Positions 1 to 9,017 of a stretch of DNA of 64,000 bases are shown piece by piece. The DNA is taken from the NCBI RefSeq assembly GCF_019697375.1, contig NZ_JAHCDI010000004.1, positions 4,141,324 through 4,205,323 of the forward strand. The letters are read 5' to 3'. Both the position numbers and the translations under genes were made by a program. Numbering within the stretch: the first letter of the stretch is position 1; each line of letters begins with the position of its first letter. This DNA is from Micromonospora tarapacensis (GTDB taxonomy: Bacteria > Actinomycetota > Actinomycetes > Mycobacteriales > Micromonosporaceae). Below the pieces are notes generated by a model that saw only the letters and a list, made by a program, of their open reading frames with translations, did not search any database and was not told the origin of the DNA.

Positions 1-105
1 ACCGAACTCGGTACGAAGGACACGGACGCCGCGGCTGAGCCTCTGGATAAAGCCGGTAATGACTTTGCGGATCCCGTCCTTCATGAAAATCAGAACGCCC
101 TCTAG
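1..105 (+). CDS. 3' end of an unidentified gene
   Basis: Frame 1 is open from the first base of the window to a TAG at 103-105 and encodes 34 residues of mixed, ordinary composition (ending ENQNAL). It could be the C-terminus of a plus-strand gene that begins before the window. Its stop overlaps the stop of the convergent gene on the other strand. No family can be recognised from so short a tail, and a chance open frame is possible. Confidence 0.35.
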   Translation, partial: TELGTKDTDAAAEPLDKAGNDFADPVLHENQNAL

Positions 106-698
106 GGACGCTCTGCGTCAGCCATTTCAGTCGAGACGCTTGCAGCAATTCCGGTTCGGAGTTCCAAAGAGATGTGGCGAAGCGAGGATGCGACATCTGC
201 AAATGAACCATGATTCGGGCTGATGGGTGGAAGCCAAGCAGCGCCCTCGTTGACTACTTGGTCGGCCACGTCGAGGAGGATGTCAGCGGCAGCACGGAGG
301 CCGTCATCAACATCGCCAGCGTCGAAGGCTTCGGCCATGCGATGCATCAGGTTGCAAGGGAATGCTTCATAGGGGATCGGCGCCCCTGGGTCAGCTACCA
401 GCCGCGCTCCGAGTTCAAGTGCTGCTGTAAACCTGTGGGGTTCCGTCGTTGAGCGGACGCACGTGGATGCACTCGTGTCTACGATGACGACGTGGGGATG
501 ATGCTCAGGTGAGAGGCCAGGCGCTCCCCGCACCACTGGGTCGAATGTAACGGGCGTATCTGGATCCAGGTCGGCTATGACGGCGGCGAGGTCGGCGACG
601 GTACGGATAGTCCTCGTAGTGTCTCCGGTCGAACGGAAGTTGTCTTCGCGCTCAGCGAAGGTCGCGTGACCCGTCGGCGCCGTCGTCGCAGTGGTCAT
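102..698 (-). CDS. Hypothetical protein, 198 aa
   Basis: The start is the ATG at 698, because a purine-rich GGGGGAGGG ribosome site lies just before it; the frame stays open further upstream but has no comparable site. The protein begins MTTATTAPTGHATF and is soluble, with no signal peptide or membrane segment. The middle contains a region rich in Asp and Pro (DLDPDTPVTFDP) that resembles small plasmid proteins of unknown function, and the C-terminal half is helical and acidic. No catalytic motif is visible. It stands alone, downstream of nothing on its strand, and its terminator-side neighbour is the convergent partial gene at the window edge. I do not recognise the family. Confidence 0.6.
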   Translation of the reverse strand: MTTATTAPTGHATFAEREDNFRSTGDTTRTIRTVADLAAVIADLDPDTPVTFDPVVRGAPGLSPEHHPHVVIVDTSASTCVRSTTEPHRFTAALELGARLVADPGAPIPYEAFPCNLMHRMAEAFDAGDVDDGLRAAADILLDVADQVVNEGAAWLPPISPNHGSFADVASSLRHISLELRTGIAASVSTEMADAERP

Positions 699-884
699 TC
701 CGCCGCCCTCCCCCTCGATACAAAAATCCCGGCTGTCTGACAGACCGCCGGGTCGCCCGCGAACGCAGGCCGTACGCCGAGGGTAGCCGGCGAGCGGAAC
801 CATGGGAACTGCCTTTGCGAGGCGTGGTACCAGCGTGCGCCTGGCGGGTCCAGAATGGTATGCCCTGCCCCTGTCTGTGTGCTC
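699..884. other. Intergenic gap with the presumed promoter of the 198-aa gene
   Basis: This stretch of 186 bases separates the last gene of the pilus operon from the 198-aa gene. It should hold the promoter of the 198-aa gene and the end of the pilus transcript. I see no clear long hairpin or repeat in it. Confidence 0.3.
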
Positions 885-3800
885 TCAGCCGATCCGCAGG
901 AGATCCCCAACCAACTCGTGAATCGCCGCGTACGTGTCGGGCGAGAGATCCTCCGGGACTTCGACGTCGCGCGTGCGTACGAGGTCGTCGAGCAGCGCGC
1001 GGAGTTCGGCCGATCGGCCGTCGACGTGGGCGACGCGCATGGCGTCGACCCAGGGGTGGTCATCAAGGCGGGTTGGGTCTGCAAGCCAGGCCCGCTCCAC
1101 GGCCCACCGGGCACCGCTGGTGTCGCCAGCTTCGAGGTACAGGTCCACGAGTTGGTGCGCGGTGTCAACTACGGCGGAGGCGAGGTTATGCGGTTGTACG
1201 TCGCTTCCGGGTAGCCAGGTATACGGGTTGCGGTAGCCCGATGAGTAGGGCAGTTCCGCGCCGGCGAGGGGTTCGCCGCGGACGAGTTCGAGCGCACGAC
1301 GGAGGTCGGGAGCGCCGGCTGCTCCCCTGGCTTCGCCCCGAGCCCGGAGACGGCGAAACAGCTGCCAGTCGATGAGTACGCCGGGGGTGAGGCGGTAGAG
1401 CCGGTCTGCCCCGGCGTTGGGGGGAAGCCAGTGTGTTCCCTCGGCGTTTTCCCCGAGCCAGCGGCGTACCTTGCTGATGGCGACGCGGCGGCTTCGTGCG
1501 TTGACGCCGCGTTCTGGCCAGAGTGCGTCGTCGATTTGTTCGCCTGTGGCTCCGGCTCGGCCCCGTTGCGCTAGGTAGACGACCAGCTCGGAGTAGAAGC
1601 GGATCCGCTCGTCGGGCATTTCGCCGGGGGCATCAACTTCGACCGGGCCGAGGATGGCGATGCGCGGCCGGTAGGGGTCGGGTCGGTACCAGCCGTCGAG
1701 GTCGTCGTCGAGGGTGGGATCGTGGGGCTCGCGCTGGCGGCTTGAGGGTGCGAATCCGGTCCGGGGGGTCGCTCCGTTGGCTATCGGGGTGAGGGCTGTG
1801 ATGTCGACTGGTTGCGTCACGGTCGTGCCGGCTTGGGCGGGCGCCGGGGTGCTGCGGTCGGGTTCGGGCACGGCCGGTCGCCTTTCTTGTGCGTGTTCGT
1901 CCGTAGTCGGGTGTACGGCGGCCGGGTCGTCGCGCACCTCGTGGTGTTCGTTGTCGTCCGGGTCTTCGTCCTCGATTTCGAGCGACATGTCGTTGAGGTC
2001 GAGTAGGTGTCCGTGCGCGTCGGTGCCCTCGGCCCAGGGGTCTGGCTCGGGCGCGGCGGGCACTGGTTCGTCTCCGGGTTGGTCCTCGGTGGGGGCGGCG
2101 GCCCGGGCGGCGCGCATGACGGGTGCGAGGCGGGTGAGTTGGTCGCGCGGGAGCCGGGTGGCGGCGGTGTTGGTGATGCTGAGCCAGTCGATGACCAGGC
2201 TGCCATCGGTGCTGACATCGACCTGCCAGGTCGTCGGGGTGTCAGTGACGACGGCGACGGCGACGGCGCATCGGCCGGCGAGGCGGAGTTCGGCTGCGAG
2301 CGCTGTCAGGTGTTCTTCGGCGTCGGTTGCTTCGGCGATCAGGAGCACATGGGGCATCCAGGCGTCGGCGACGATGTCTCCGACCCGCCCGGCGAAGGTG
2401 GACGTGATGCCTGTGTCAGTCATGGCCTTGGCGTTGGCTGCGGCGCGGCGTCGGGCGCGCTCGATCGCGCCGGTTGTTGAGGTTGCCGCGGTGATGCGGT
2501 TGCCGCCGATGGCGATCAGGTTGTCGGCGTCGGTGGGGTCGAAGCCTGCCAGTACCACTTCTGCGTCGTCAGACCACTGGTTGGTTGCCAGTTCGGCCGC
2601 GATGTATCGGATGAGGTCTGCGGCGCGGTCGGCGTCGCCGCTGATGGTGAGCAGGCCGGTGCGTTCGAGGTCGACCAAGAGGTGGTCGCCGCCGGGCCGG
2701 GACGCCACGGTGACGAGGACCGGCAGGGGCGCCAGGGTCTCTTCGACGTTGGGAAGGCTGGCGGTGGCGGGCAGCATCCAGTTCATGGCGGTGCCATCGG
2801 GCTGGAACGGTGGGGGTGCTGAGGTGTTGGCCTGGGCCAGCATGAGATGGACCTCGCCGTTGGACAGCCAGGCGGCGGCGAGATCAGGCAGGTCGGCGGG
2901 ATTGTGGTCGCGTAGGCCGACGGCCAGGGCGCGTAGGGCATGGTCGAGCCGGTTGACGTCGACCGGTTGGGCGGCGGCGCGGACCCGGCGTTCGATGGTG
3001 GGATTGGGCGTGGGGATTCGGCGGCCGGGGCGCCGGTGCTGACGCTGGCGGCGTCGGCGTTGTGTGAGGCGGAAGAGGAGTAGCGCCGCGAGGAGTCCGG
3101 CGGTGGCCAGGGCAGCGGTGATGGGCAGTGCGGCGTCGATGTCGCTGTCGTCCGCGTTGGCGCCTGGTTGGTCCTCAGCGGCGGCGGATGTGGGCGCAGG
3201 CGCTGCCGTCTCGTGGGGCGTCGGCGTTGCCGGGGCCGACGCCTCAGGCGTAGGTGCGGCGCTGGCAGTTGTCGACGGAGTTGGTGTCGCTGATGCTGGT
3301 GGCGGGTGTGACGGTGTGACGGTGGCGGGCGCGTTGTCCGAGGGTGTCGCACCAGGGGCGTTCTCGGTTGTTGGCGGTTTCGGGTGTGTGCGGAGTTTGC
3401 CGGTGGCGTGGTGACGGGATCCTCGGTCGTCGGCGTCGGCGGGTAGTCGGAGTTTCTGCCCGGCGACGATGTGGTTAGGGAACCGTGGGTCCGCCTTCTC
3501 CAGTTCGGGATTGAGGTTGGCGATGTCGACGTAGCGGTTGCCGTCGTCGAGGAATCGTTCGGCGATGTGGTACAGCCAGTCGCCACGCGCTACCTCGTAG
3601 ACCGGGGCGTTCGCCGTCGCGGTCCTTTCGGTGGTGAAGCTGGTTGGAGGTGCTGTGTTGAAGGATGCGAGGTTGAGGGTGGTCGGTGCCTGTGCGGTGG
3701 AGGAGTGCGAGGCGGCGACGCCCAGCGGCGCGGACGGCATCGTGATCGCGTTTGCGCTGGCCACGGCTGGTGCCGCGCTGATGGACAGGGCTGCGGCGAC

Positions 3801-4160
3801 GAGCGCGGCTGCGCGGCGTTGCTGCCAGGCGAGGCCAAGGATTCGGGGAGGTCGCCAACGGAAGATGTGGCAGATGATTTCCAAGAGGAGCGGTAGGGCG
3901 AAGGATGCCCAGCCGATCCATCCGGCCCAGGTGATCGCGGTCAGGAACACGCTGCCGTCGTCCCGGCCGGTGAGCAGCTCGCCGAGGTGGGACCAGGTGG
4001 GCAACTGGTCGGGCAGCGGGTTACCGGCTAAGGCGTAGAGGGCGTATGGGATGCCGCCGAAGGTAGCCAGGATGCTCAGTTGAGCGGCGAGGCGGGTGGT
4101 GATGCCGACGGCGCGTGGCCGGCGGGTGGACGGAGTGTTTCTGCGAGCCGGGTTGGCCAT
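885..4160 (-). CDS. LysM and BTAD domain membrane protein, 1091 aa, last gene of the Tad operon
   Basis: Residues about 24-45, 72-100 and 116-138 are hydrophobic and probably span the membrane. A LysM peptidoglycan-binding domain follows at about 187-240 (YEVARGDWLYHIAERF ... IVAGQKLRLP). A Pro/Thr/Ala-rich linker leads to a fourth membrane segment near 345-370, then a long cytoplasmic part. The C-terminal 250 residues (from RIAILGPVEVDAPG) have a winged-helix plus helical-repeat layout like the bacterial transcriptional activator domain (BTAD) of SARP regulators. Such LysM-BTAD proteins are known beside actinobacterial Tad loci, where they may link the wall to the pilus base or sense envelope state; that role is inference. 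The gene starts 3 bases after the preceding TadG-like gene, so it is co-transcribed. Confidence 0.8.
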   Translation of the reverse strand: MANPARRNTPSTRRPRAVGITTRLAAQLSILATFGGIPYALYALAGNPLPDQLPTWSHLGELLTGRDDGSVFLTAITWAGWIGWASFALPLLLEIICHIFRWRPPRILGLAWQQRRAAALVAAALSISAAPAVASANAITMPSAPLGVAASHSSTAQAPTTLNLASFNTAPPTSFTTERTATANAPVYEVARGDWLYHIAERFLDDGNRYVDIANLNPELEKADPRFPNHIVAGQKLRLPADADDRGSRHHATGKLRTHPKPPTTENAPGATPSDNAPATVTPSHPPPASATPTPSTTASAAPTPEASAPATPTPHETAAPAPTSAAAEDQPGANADDSDIDAALPITAALATAGLLAALLLFRLTQRRRRQRQHRRPGRRIPTPNPTIERRVRAAAQPVDVNRLDHALRALAVGLRDHNPADLPDLAAAWLSNGEVHLMLAQANTSAPPPFQPDGTAMNWMLPATASLPNVEETLAPLPVLVTVASRPGGDHLLVDLERTGLLTISGDADRAADLIRYIAAELATNQWSDDAEVVLAGFDPTDADNLIAIGGNRITAATSTTGAIERARRRAAANAKAMTDTGITSTFAGRVGDIVADAWMPHVLLIAEATDAEEHLTALAAELRLAGRCAVAVAVVTDTPTTWQVDVSTDGSLVIDWLSITNTAATRLPRDQLTRLAPVMRAARAAAPTEDQPGDEPVPAAPEPDPWAEGTDAHGHLLDLNDMSLEIEDEDPDDNEHHEVRDDPAAVHPTTDEHAQERRPAVPEPDRSTPAPAQAGTTVTQPVDITALTPIANGATPRTGFAPSSRQREPHDPTLDDDLDGWYRPDPYRPRIAILGPVEVDAPGEMPDERIRFYSELVVYLAQRGRAGATGEQIDDALWPERGVNARSRRVAISKVRRWLGENAEGTHWLPPNAGADRLYRLTPGVLIDWQLFRRLRARGEARGAAGAPDLRRALELVRGEPLAGAELPYSSGYRNPYTWLPGSDVQPHNLASAVVDTAHQLVDLYLEAGDTSGARWAVERAWLADPTRLDDHPWVDAMRVAHVDGRSAELRALLDDLVRTRDVEVPEDLSPDTYAAIHELVGDLLRIG

Positions 4161-4163
4161 GGA

Positions 4164-4595
4164 TCATCCCACCAGCAGTGTTGCGGTGACGGTTGCATTT
4201 GCGGGGATCGTCGTGACACCGGGCAGGACGTCGACCAAGAGTGGGTCGTACTGCACGGTGACCGTGACGGTGAGCTGCTGTCCGTCGTCGTCGACGGTGG
4301 CCTGCCAGTCGGTGATGCCTGCGGTCGTGAGGTAGTCCACGACGGCGTCGATGGCTTTGGTCGTGTCGACTTCCTTCGTCTCGCCGTTGATAGCTTCGGG
4401 TAGTCGGATTGCCTGTCCGCCCGCCCTGGCTGCCTCGGCGGCGATGTTGTTCGCCCGCTGGGTGGTGCGGATGTATCCGGCGCCATCGCCGGCTAGGCCG
4501 ATCATGGCGATCAGGCCGGGCAAAACGATGGCGTAGAACAGCCCGATACGGCCGGCGTCGCGGCCGATCGGGCGTGTGGATAGGCGGCGGGTCAT
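4164..4595 (-). CDS. TadG/TadE-like pseudopilin, 143 aa
   Basis: The ATG at 4595 overlaps the stop of the previous gene (ATGA), which fixes the start. A short basic N-terminus ending DAGRIG is followed by one hydrophobic segment (LFYAIVLPGLIAMIGLAG), then a soluble domain with a helical RANNIAAEAARAG stretch. This is the layout of TadE/TadG minor pilins, but the glutamate normally found five residues after the cleavage glycine is absent, unlike in the two neighbours. In the Tad system such proteins initiate or regulate pilus assembly after cleavage by the prepilin peptidase. It is the third of three consecutive pseudopilin genes. Confidence 0.75.
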   Translation of the reverse strand: MTRRLSTRPIGRDAGRIGLFYAIVLPGLIAMIGLAGDGAGYIRTTQRANNIAAEAARAGGQAIRLPEAINGETKEVDTTKAIDAVVDYLTTAGITDWQATVDDDGQQLTVTVTVQYDPLLVDVLPGVTTIPANATVTATLLVG

Positions 4596-5026
4596 CCGGT
4601 CCTGCTCCGGAACAGATCGAGCGGTGAGCTGTAGGCGGCAGTGATCCACCGAGAGGTCGGCATGCCTGGCATCGCGCCTGCGGACAGGTCGACGCGGCAC
4701 TCGACGGTGACGGTCACGCTGGCCGGCTCGCCGACATCGCGGGCGAACTGTGTGGTGTCCACGCTGACGAGCAGGTTGAGGCAGTGAATGTCCTGCGCGT
4801 CGAGGGTGGTTTGAATCGAGGACTCGGCGCGGCTCTGCGCGGTGGCCGAATCGCGGGCGAGCGACGCGGCTCGCGCAGCGGAGTAGGTCGCGGCGTCGAG
4901 CGCGGCATTTGCCAGGGAGATCCGGCCGACGAGCATGGCGAAGCTGGCAACCAGTAGCAGGCTGGGCGCCAGAATAGCCAGCTCGATAGTGACCGAGCCG
5001 CGTTGTCTCCCTGGTTGCCGTCTCAC
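4592..5026 (-). CDS. TadE-like minor pilin, 144 aa
   Basis: The N-terminus has a type IV prepilin-like signal: a basic stretch, then RGSVTIELAILAPSLLLV, giving a glycine cleavage site with glutamate at +5 before the membrane helix. The remaining domain is periplasmic or extracellular and carries two cysteines (CLNLL, VECRV) that could form a disulfide. The gene overlaps both neighbours by four bases, so translation is coupled. Length and architecture match TadE family proteins of actinobacterial Flp pili. It should be a substrate of the peptidase encoded at 13393. Confidence 0.82.
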   Translation of the reverse strand: MRRQPGRQRGSVTIELAILAPSLLLVASFAMLVGRISLANAALDAATYSAARAASLARDSATAQSRAESSIQTTLDAQDIHCLNLLVSVDTTQFARDVGEPASVTVTVECRVDLSAGAMPGMPTSRWITAAYSSPLDLFRSRTG

Positions 5027-5466
5027 GAATCGCTCTCTGTGGTGAACCGCTCAATTGGGCTGTAGGCGGTCTGGCTGACCTGGAACCGCATTCCCAGCCA
5101 GCCGAGGGTGGTACCGGTGACGGTGACCCGCACCGCCGTGGGCTCGGCGGCTGCCTCGGTTACGGGGGTGACCGCTATCTCCCAGTCGTTGAGTACGTCG
5201 CCCATGCGGGTCAGGTAGGCGCTGGCCTGCGCTTGGCCGGCACCGTCCGGGGCACGGTTGGCCGACTCGGCGGCGGCACCTTGCTGCGCCGCGGCCAGGG
5301 CGACCGTGCGCCCGTAGAAGATGTTCGCGACCTGCACACCGAGGAGGATCAACATCACGAAGGTGGGGAACAAGATCGCCATCTCGATGTTGCTCGAACC
5401 TCGGTCGCCGGTCAGGTTCCTGAGCCAGCGTGGCCACCGGCCCAGGAGCCTGACTGGGGTATTCAT
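5023..5466 (-). CDS. TadE-like minor pilin, 147 aa
   Basis: The ATG at 5466 is chosen because it overlaps the stop of the pilin gene (TGATG). A basic leader ends in DRGSSNIEMAILFPTFVMLILL, a canonical Gly with Glu at +5 followed by one membrane helix. The rest is a soluble domain with helical Ala/Gln-rich sequence and a beta-rich C-terminus. It is a second TadE-type pseudopilin, directly downstream of the Flp pilin. No cargo or adhesive domain is visible. Confidence 0.82.
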   Translation of the reverse strand: MNTPVRLLGRWPRWLRNLTGDRGSSNIEMAILFPTFVMLILLGVQVANIFYGRTVALAAAQQGAAAESANRAPDGAGQAQASAYLTRMGDVLNDWEIAVTPVTEAAAEPTAVRVTVTGTTLGWLGMRFQVSQTAYSPIERFTTESDS

Positions 5467-5681
5467 CACGGTGCAGGCACAGCCGGGGCTGCGGCGTCCG
5501 GCCATAGCCCGATCCATCCGTACACGTAGTCGGATGCGGCGGTGAGCAGGGCGAGCGCGATGACGGCCGCGATTGCGTAGATGATCGCGGTCGGCACGAC
5601 TTCGCCCCGGTCATCGCGGCGTAGCGTGGCGAGTAGCCGCAGGGCGTACATGGTCCAAACGGATGGGTTGGTGGCATCCAT
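5466..5681 (-). CDS. Flp-type pilin subunit, 71 aa
   Basis: The ATG at 5681 lies five bases after a perfect AGGAGG, the strongest ribosome site in the operon, as expected for a major structural subunit. The peptide has a basic, charged leader ending RRDDRGEVVP and then one long hydrophobic helix (TAIIYAIAAVIALALL), followed by a short Pro/Ala-rich tail. Size and shape match actinobacterial Flp pilins. The glutamate next to the presumed cleavage glycine sits at +1 rather than +5, so the exact cleavage site is uncertain. Confidence 0.8.
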   Translation of the reverse strand: MDATNPSVWTMYALRLLATLRRDDRGEVVPTAIIYAIAAVIALALLTAASDYVYGWIGLWPDAAAPAVPAP

Positions 5682-5701
5682 GGCAACCTCCTGTTTCGTG
5701 C

Positions 5702-6589
5702 TCAGTTGACGGTGGGCGCGGCGAGCAGCCGTGCCGCGAAGGGGTAGAGAGCCAGCAGCATGAGCACCACCAGCAGCAGAGCGCCGGGAATCTCCAGTTG
5801 CGAGGTGCGCAGTTCGGCGCGGGCCAACTCGTCGGTCCGGATCTGGGCGCGTAGGGACGTGGCTCGGGCCCGCAACGTCCGGTAGACCTGGGCACCCGTG
5901 ACGCCTGCGGCTTGCATGATGTCGCCGAGGTCGCCCAGTTCCGGCACGCCAAGGTCGGTCCCGAGTTCCTTGAGCCCGTCCCACGGCGCCGACACGGACA
6001 GTTCGGCTCGCAGCAGGGTTTGCCGGATCCGGGCGAAGACCCAGCCGGTGCCTTTGCTGGCCGCTCGAATGAGCGATTCCTCGGTGCCGCGTCCTGCCGC
6101 GCGCTGCAACGCGACCAGGTCGATGAACGTGCAAACCGCACGGCGGCACTCACGCCTGGCGACGACGGCCTTCTGGCCGACGTCCCGGTAGACGATGAGG
6201 ATGAGCAGCGCGGAGAAGCCAATCGCGGCGCCGACCGGTACGCCGGTGCCGAAGCTGCGTCCCATCAGCGCCAGCAAGCCGAGCAGGACCGACGGTACGG
6301 CGAGCCCGATCAGGCCGGTGACGATGAGGCTGGTGACGAACTCCTCGGGGGTTCGACCCAGCAGCCGTAGATCGGTGGCTGGGATGATCCGTTGCATGCG
6401 GGTAGCCAGGCGGCCGATGGCCTTGGACCGCCCGGACTGGGGCGCCACCCCGCCGGTCGGAGGTTGCAGGCGGGCGAGTGCCGGGCCGAGCGCTGGGCTG
6501 GCCGGGCGTAGCTCGTGGACGGCGAGGAACACTGCAAGGCCGAATGCTGCACCGAGTACGGCGGTGATGCTGATCCAGGTGGGTGTCAT
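5702..6589 (-). CDS. tadC: TadC-like inner-membrane platform protein, 295 aa
   Basis: This is a type II secretion F domain protein: an N-terminal membrane helix, two central helices around VTSLIVTGLIGLAVPSVLLG and AAIGFSALLILIVY, a cytoplasmic helical bundle containing RAAGRGTEESLIRAA, and a C-terminal hydrophobic pair ending LYPFAARLLAAP. TadB and TadC together form the membrane platform on which the TadA ATPase drives pilin insertion. The ATG at 6589 overlaps the TadB stop (ATGA). The pilin gene follows after a 20-base gap carrying its own strong ribosome site. Confidence 0.85.
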   Translation of the reverse strand: MTPTWISITAVLGAAFGLAVFLAVHELRPASPALGPALARLQPPTGGVAPQSGRSKAIGRLATRMQRIIPATDLRLLGRTPEEFVTSLIVTGLIGLAVPSVLLGLLALMGRSFGTGVPVGAAIGFSALLILIVYRDVGQKAVVARRECRRAVCTFIDLVALQRAAGRGTEESLIRAASKGTGWVFARIRQTLLRAELSVSAPWDGLKELGTDLGVPELGDLGDIMQAAGVTGAQVYRTLRARATSLRAQIRTDELARAELRTSQLEIPGALLLVVLMLLALYPFAARLLAAPTVN

Positions 6590-7488
6590 GACGGGCTCCG
6601 CCCGGCGGTGCTTGGGGCTGCGGACAGGAACCGTTGTTCTGCCGGTGGCAGGCTCAACGTCCGTGCCCACCACAGGCAGCCGATGAAGGCGCACGCTAGG
6701 ACGGCGAGCACGACCTGACCGCGGGTGTCGGCGTACGGGGCGGTGTACTGGCCACTGGCCAGGCCGAAGGCGACCAGCAGGACCGACCCGATAGTGAGGA
6801 ACCGGATCTGGAATCGCGCCCGGGATCGCTTCGAGGACGTTTCGCGGCGCATCGCGACCTCGTCGGCCGCCGCTTCTGCGATGCCGGTCAGCGCGTCGGT
6901 CAGCTTGGCGCCCCGGTCGCTGAGGTGCAGCGCGAGCGCCACGACAACCTGGTCGCACACCGGATCCTGGAGGGCTTCGGCGAACTCGTAGAGCGCCGTT
7001 TCGGCCTCCCATCCGGCTTGAATCCGCGCGGCGAGCAACTGGACCTCGACGGTGATCGCCTCCGGAGCGGTCTGCGCGGTCTCGACGATGGCCTCCTGGA
7101 GCCCGACGCCGGAGTCCTCGACGTCGCGTAGGCGGCGGGTCCATGCCTCCACCGCCTCGACCCGGGTGATGGAGCGCTGTTCCTCCTTGCCCGCGGACAT
7201 CAGCCAGGGCACGCCCGGAACGGCGAGGGCGACGAGTGGGGCTGCCACGGGTACCCCGCTGATGACCCAGGCGAGGATCCCGGCCGCGAGCGCGCCGAGC
7301 ACCCAGGCTTGGTGGCGGCGTTGGGCTTGCCTGGCGGTGCCGGATCCGTACCAGAGCCAGCGGACTCGCGTCGCCCACGGCGGCGGCGGCCGTTCCGGTT
7401 CGGCGGTCCCGGCGAGCGCTGTGATGCCCAACGCGAGGCTGCCGACGAGACCGGCGCCGAGCATGGCGGCGATGAGGATTGGGTTCAC
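6586..7488 (-). CDS. tadB: TadB-like inner-membrane platform protein, 300 aa
   Basis: The GTG at 7488 overlaps the TadA stop (GTGA) and follows a G-rich stretch, so I prefer it to the in-frame ATG 36 bases upstream. Four hydrophobic segments flank a cytoplasmic helical domain with the motif EAVEAWTRRLRDVEDSGVG and the later DRGAKLTDALTGIAEAAADE, typical of T2SF-domain TadB proteins. It pairs with TadC to form the pilus assembly platform. Confidence 0.86.
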   Translation of the reverse strand: MNPILIAAMLGAGLVGSLALGITALAGTAEPERPPPPWATRVRWLWYGSGTARQAQRRHQAWVLGALAAGILAWVISGVPVAAPLVALAVPGVPWLMSAGKEEQRSITRVEAVEAWTRRLRDVEDSGVGLQEAIVETAQTAPEAITVEVQLLAARIQAGWEAETALYEFAEALQDPVCDQVVVALALHLSDRGAKLTDALTGIAEAAADEVAMRRETSSKRSRARFQIRFLTIGSVLLVAFGLASGQYTAPYADTRGQVVLAVLACAFIGCLWWARTLSLPPAEQRFLSAAPSTAGRSPS

Positions 7489-9017
7489 CCCCGTACCCCC
7501 AGCCGGGGTAGCGGCCGAGGCCACGCACCCCGTCCGCGGTGCGCGGTCAGGACTGTCGGGTCGTAGCCAGCAAGGAGGAAGTGCTGCTTGAGCCGATCCG
7601 GCTGGTGCATCGGCACGGCACGGCCGTCCGGCCCAGGCCCGAAGATCTGGGTGGTGCGGGGCCGGCCGTCCTCCACCAGGCCGCCCACCTCGATCACGTG
7701 GGAAACGAACCGGTGCTTGCGGCCCCCGATTGCGCTCTCGTCGATGAGGTTGACGTAGACGACCAGGTCAAGGGCGTTCGCCACCTGGAGATACGCGCGC
7801 CGGTCGGACCGCTCGTCGCGGTGGCTGAGCGCCAGCTCCACAACGCGGTCGAAGACCAAACCGGGCTCGCGGGCGTGGATCGTGCACAGGGACCCGTTGG
7901 TCGTGCCCATCGCCTGGAGCATGGCGACGACCTCCCGGGACCGGACCTCGCCGACGATGATGCGCCTCGCGTTGAGCTGCAACCCGATCGGAATCAGGTC
8001 GTCAAGCGTGATCTCGCCGACTGGCCGGCCGTCCGGACCTCGCTCACCGTGGCCCTCCCGGGTCTCCATGGAGACTGCCCATGGGTGGCTGCCGGTCTTG
8101 TGCAGGCCCAGCTCGCGAGCTTCCTCCATGACGATCATCCACTCGTCAGGTGGGATCTCGCTCGCCAGCGCCCGCAAGAGTGAGGTCTTACCGCTGCCTG
8201 GCACACCGGCGACCATGATGTTGAGGCCGGCCATCATCGCGGCGCGGAGGAAGTCCCGCAGGACCGGATCGATCATGGCGCTTTTGTTCGGGTCTGCCTG
8301 GTCGAGGGTGACGAGTTCATCAAGGGTTACCTTGAGAATCTGGTGGTTACGGATGACCGCGACGGGCCGCTGCGTCACCAGATACGTCGCCGCGAGACGC
8401 TGCCCGCCGGGCATCTCCATGCTCAGCGTGGGCTTGTCCTTGGTCAGCGCCCGTTCGGTGCCGCCGGCACGACGCGCGAGCGCCTGAAGCAGCAGGACGA
8501 GTTCCTCGTCGCTGTCCGCGACTGGCGCCTCGAAATCAACGCGCCCGTCCGGACGCTCAACTCGAACGCCGTCGGCACCAAGGATGGTGATGGTGTCGAA
8601 GGGCTCGCGCAGCAGCCGATCAAGCCGGCCAAGGCCCAGCAGCGCCGCGAGCACCCCGTCAAGCAATCGCCGCTCGTAGTCGCTGCTGAGCGGGCTACCG
8701 CTCATCCTTTGCTGGTCGATGTACTCGCCGACGCGCCGCGATGCGATCCGTCGCCCCTCGGCCTCTCGATCGGCCGGGCTGATGTACTCACGCCCTGCCA
8801 GCAAGCGCGACAACTCGTCGCTGACCGCGTTCTGAAGTGACCGGATAACCGCGTAGTCAGGTTCGTCCACCGCCGGGACGAGTGCCTGCGAGGGCGACGC
8901 GACGAGCGCGGCGACGGTGCCGTTGGCGTGGCCGTTCTGTGGCGCCCGGGATGCGCCCTGCGCCATGGATACCCCGTCGACCGGGTCGCGCCACCGGGGG
9001 TGCTCAAACGTCGACAT
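7485..9017 (-). CDS. tadA: TadA/CpaF-type pilus assembly ATPase, 510 aa
   Basis: This is a secretion ATPase of the VirB11/GspE/CpaF superfamily that powers Flp pilus assembly. A variable N-terminus of about 50 residues is followed by the CpaF N-terminal domain, the Walker A motif GVPGSGKTS at about 271-279, the Asp/Glu box in IVMEEARELG near 295, the Walker B-like RRIIVGEVRSREV near 358 and the conserved SLCTIHAREP near 380. The ATG at 9017 (MSTFEHP) overlaps the end of the TadZ gene by 14 bases. All nucleotide-binding residues are intact, so the protein should be active. Confidence 0.92.
   Translation of the reverse strand: MSTFEHPRWRDPVDGVSMAQGASRAPQNGHANGTVAALVASPSQALVPAVDEPDYAVIRSLQNAVSDELSRLLAGREYISPADREAEGRRIASRRVGEYIDQQRMSGSPLSSDYERRLLDGVLAALLGLGRLDRLLREPFDTITILGADGVRVERPDGRVDFEAPVADSDEELVLLLQALARRAGGTERALTKDKPTLSMEMPGGQRLAATYLVTQRPVAVIRNHQILKVTLDELVTLDQADPNKSAMIDPVLRDFLRAAMMAGLNIMVAGVPGSGKTSLLRALASEIPPDEWMIVMEEARELGLHKTGSHPWAVSMETREGHGERGPDGRPVGEITLDDLIPIGLQLNARRIIVGEVRSREVVAMLQAMGTTNGSLCTIHAREPGLVFDRVVELALSHRDERSDRRAYLQVANALDLVVYVNLIDESAIGGRKHRFVSHVIEVGGLVEDGRPRTTQIFGPGPDGRAVPMHQPDRLKQHFLLAGYDPTVLTAHRGRGAWPRPLPRLGVRG

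Noticed and set aside
210..452. Plus-strand 80-aa open frame with ATG
   Set aside because: It lies wholly antisense to the 198-aa gene, has no ribosome site, and its translation shows no domain.
1714..3042. Long plus-strand open frame of 442 codons
   Set aside because: It is the complement of the LysM-BTAD gene; the translation is Ser/Arg/Val-biased, as expected for antisense frames in GC-rich DNA.
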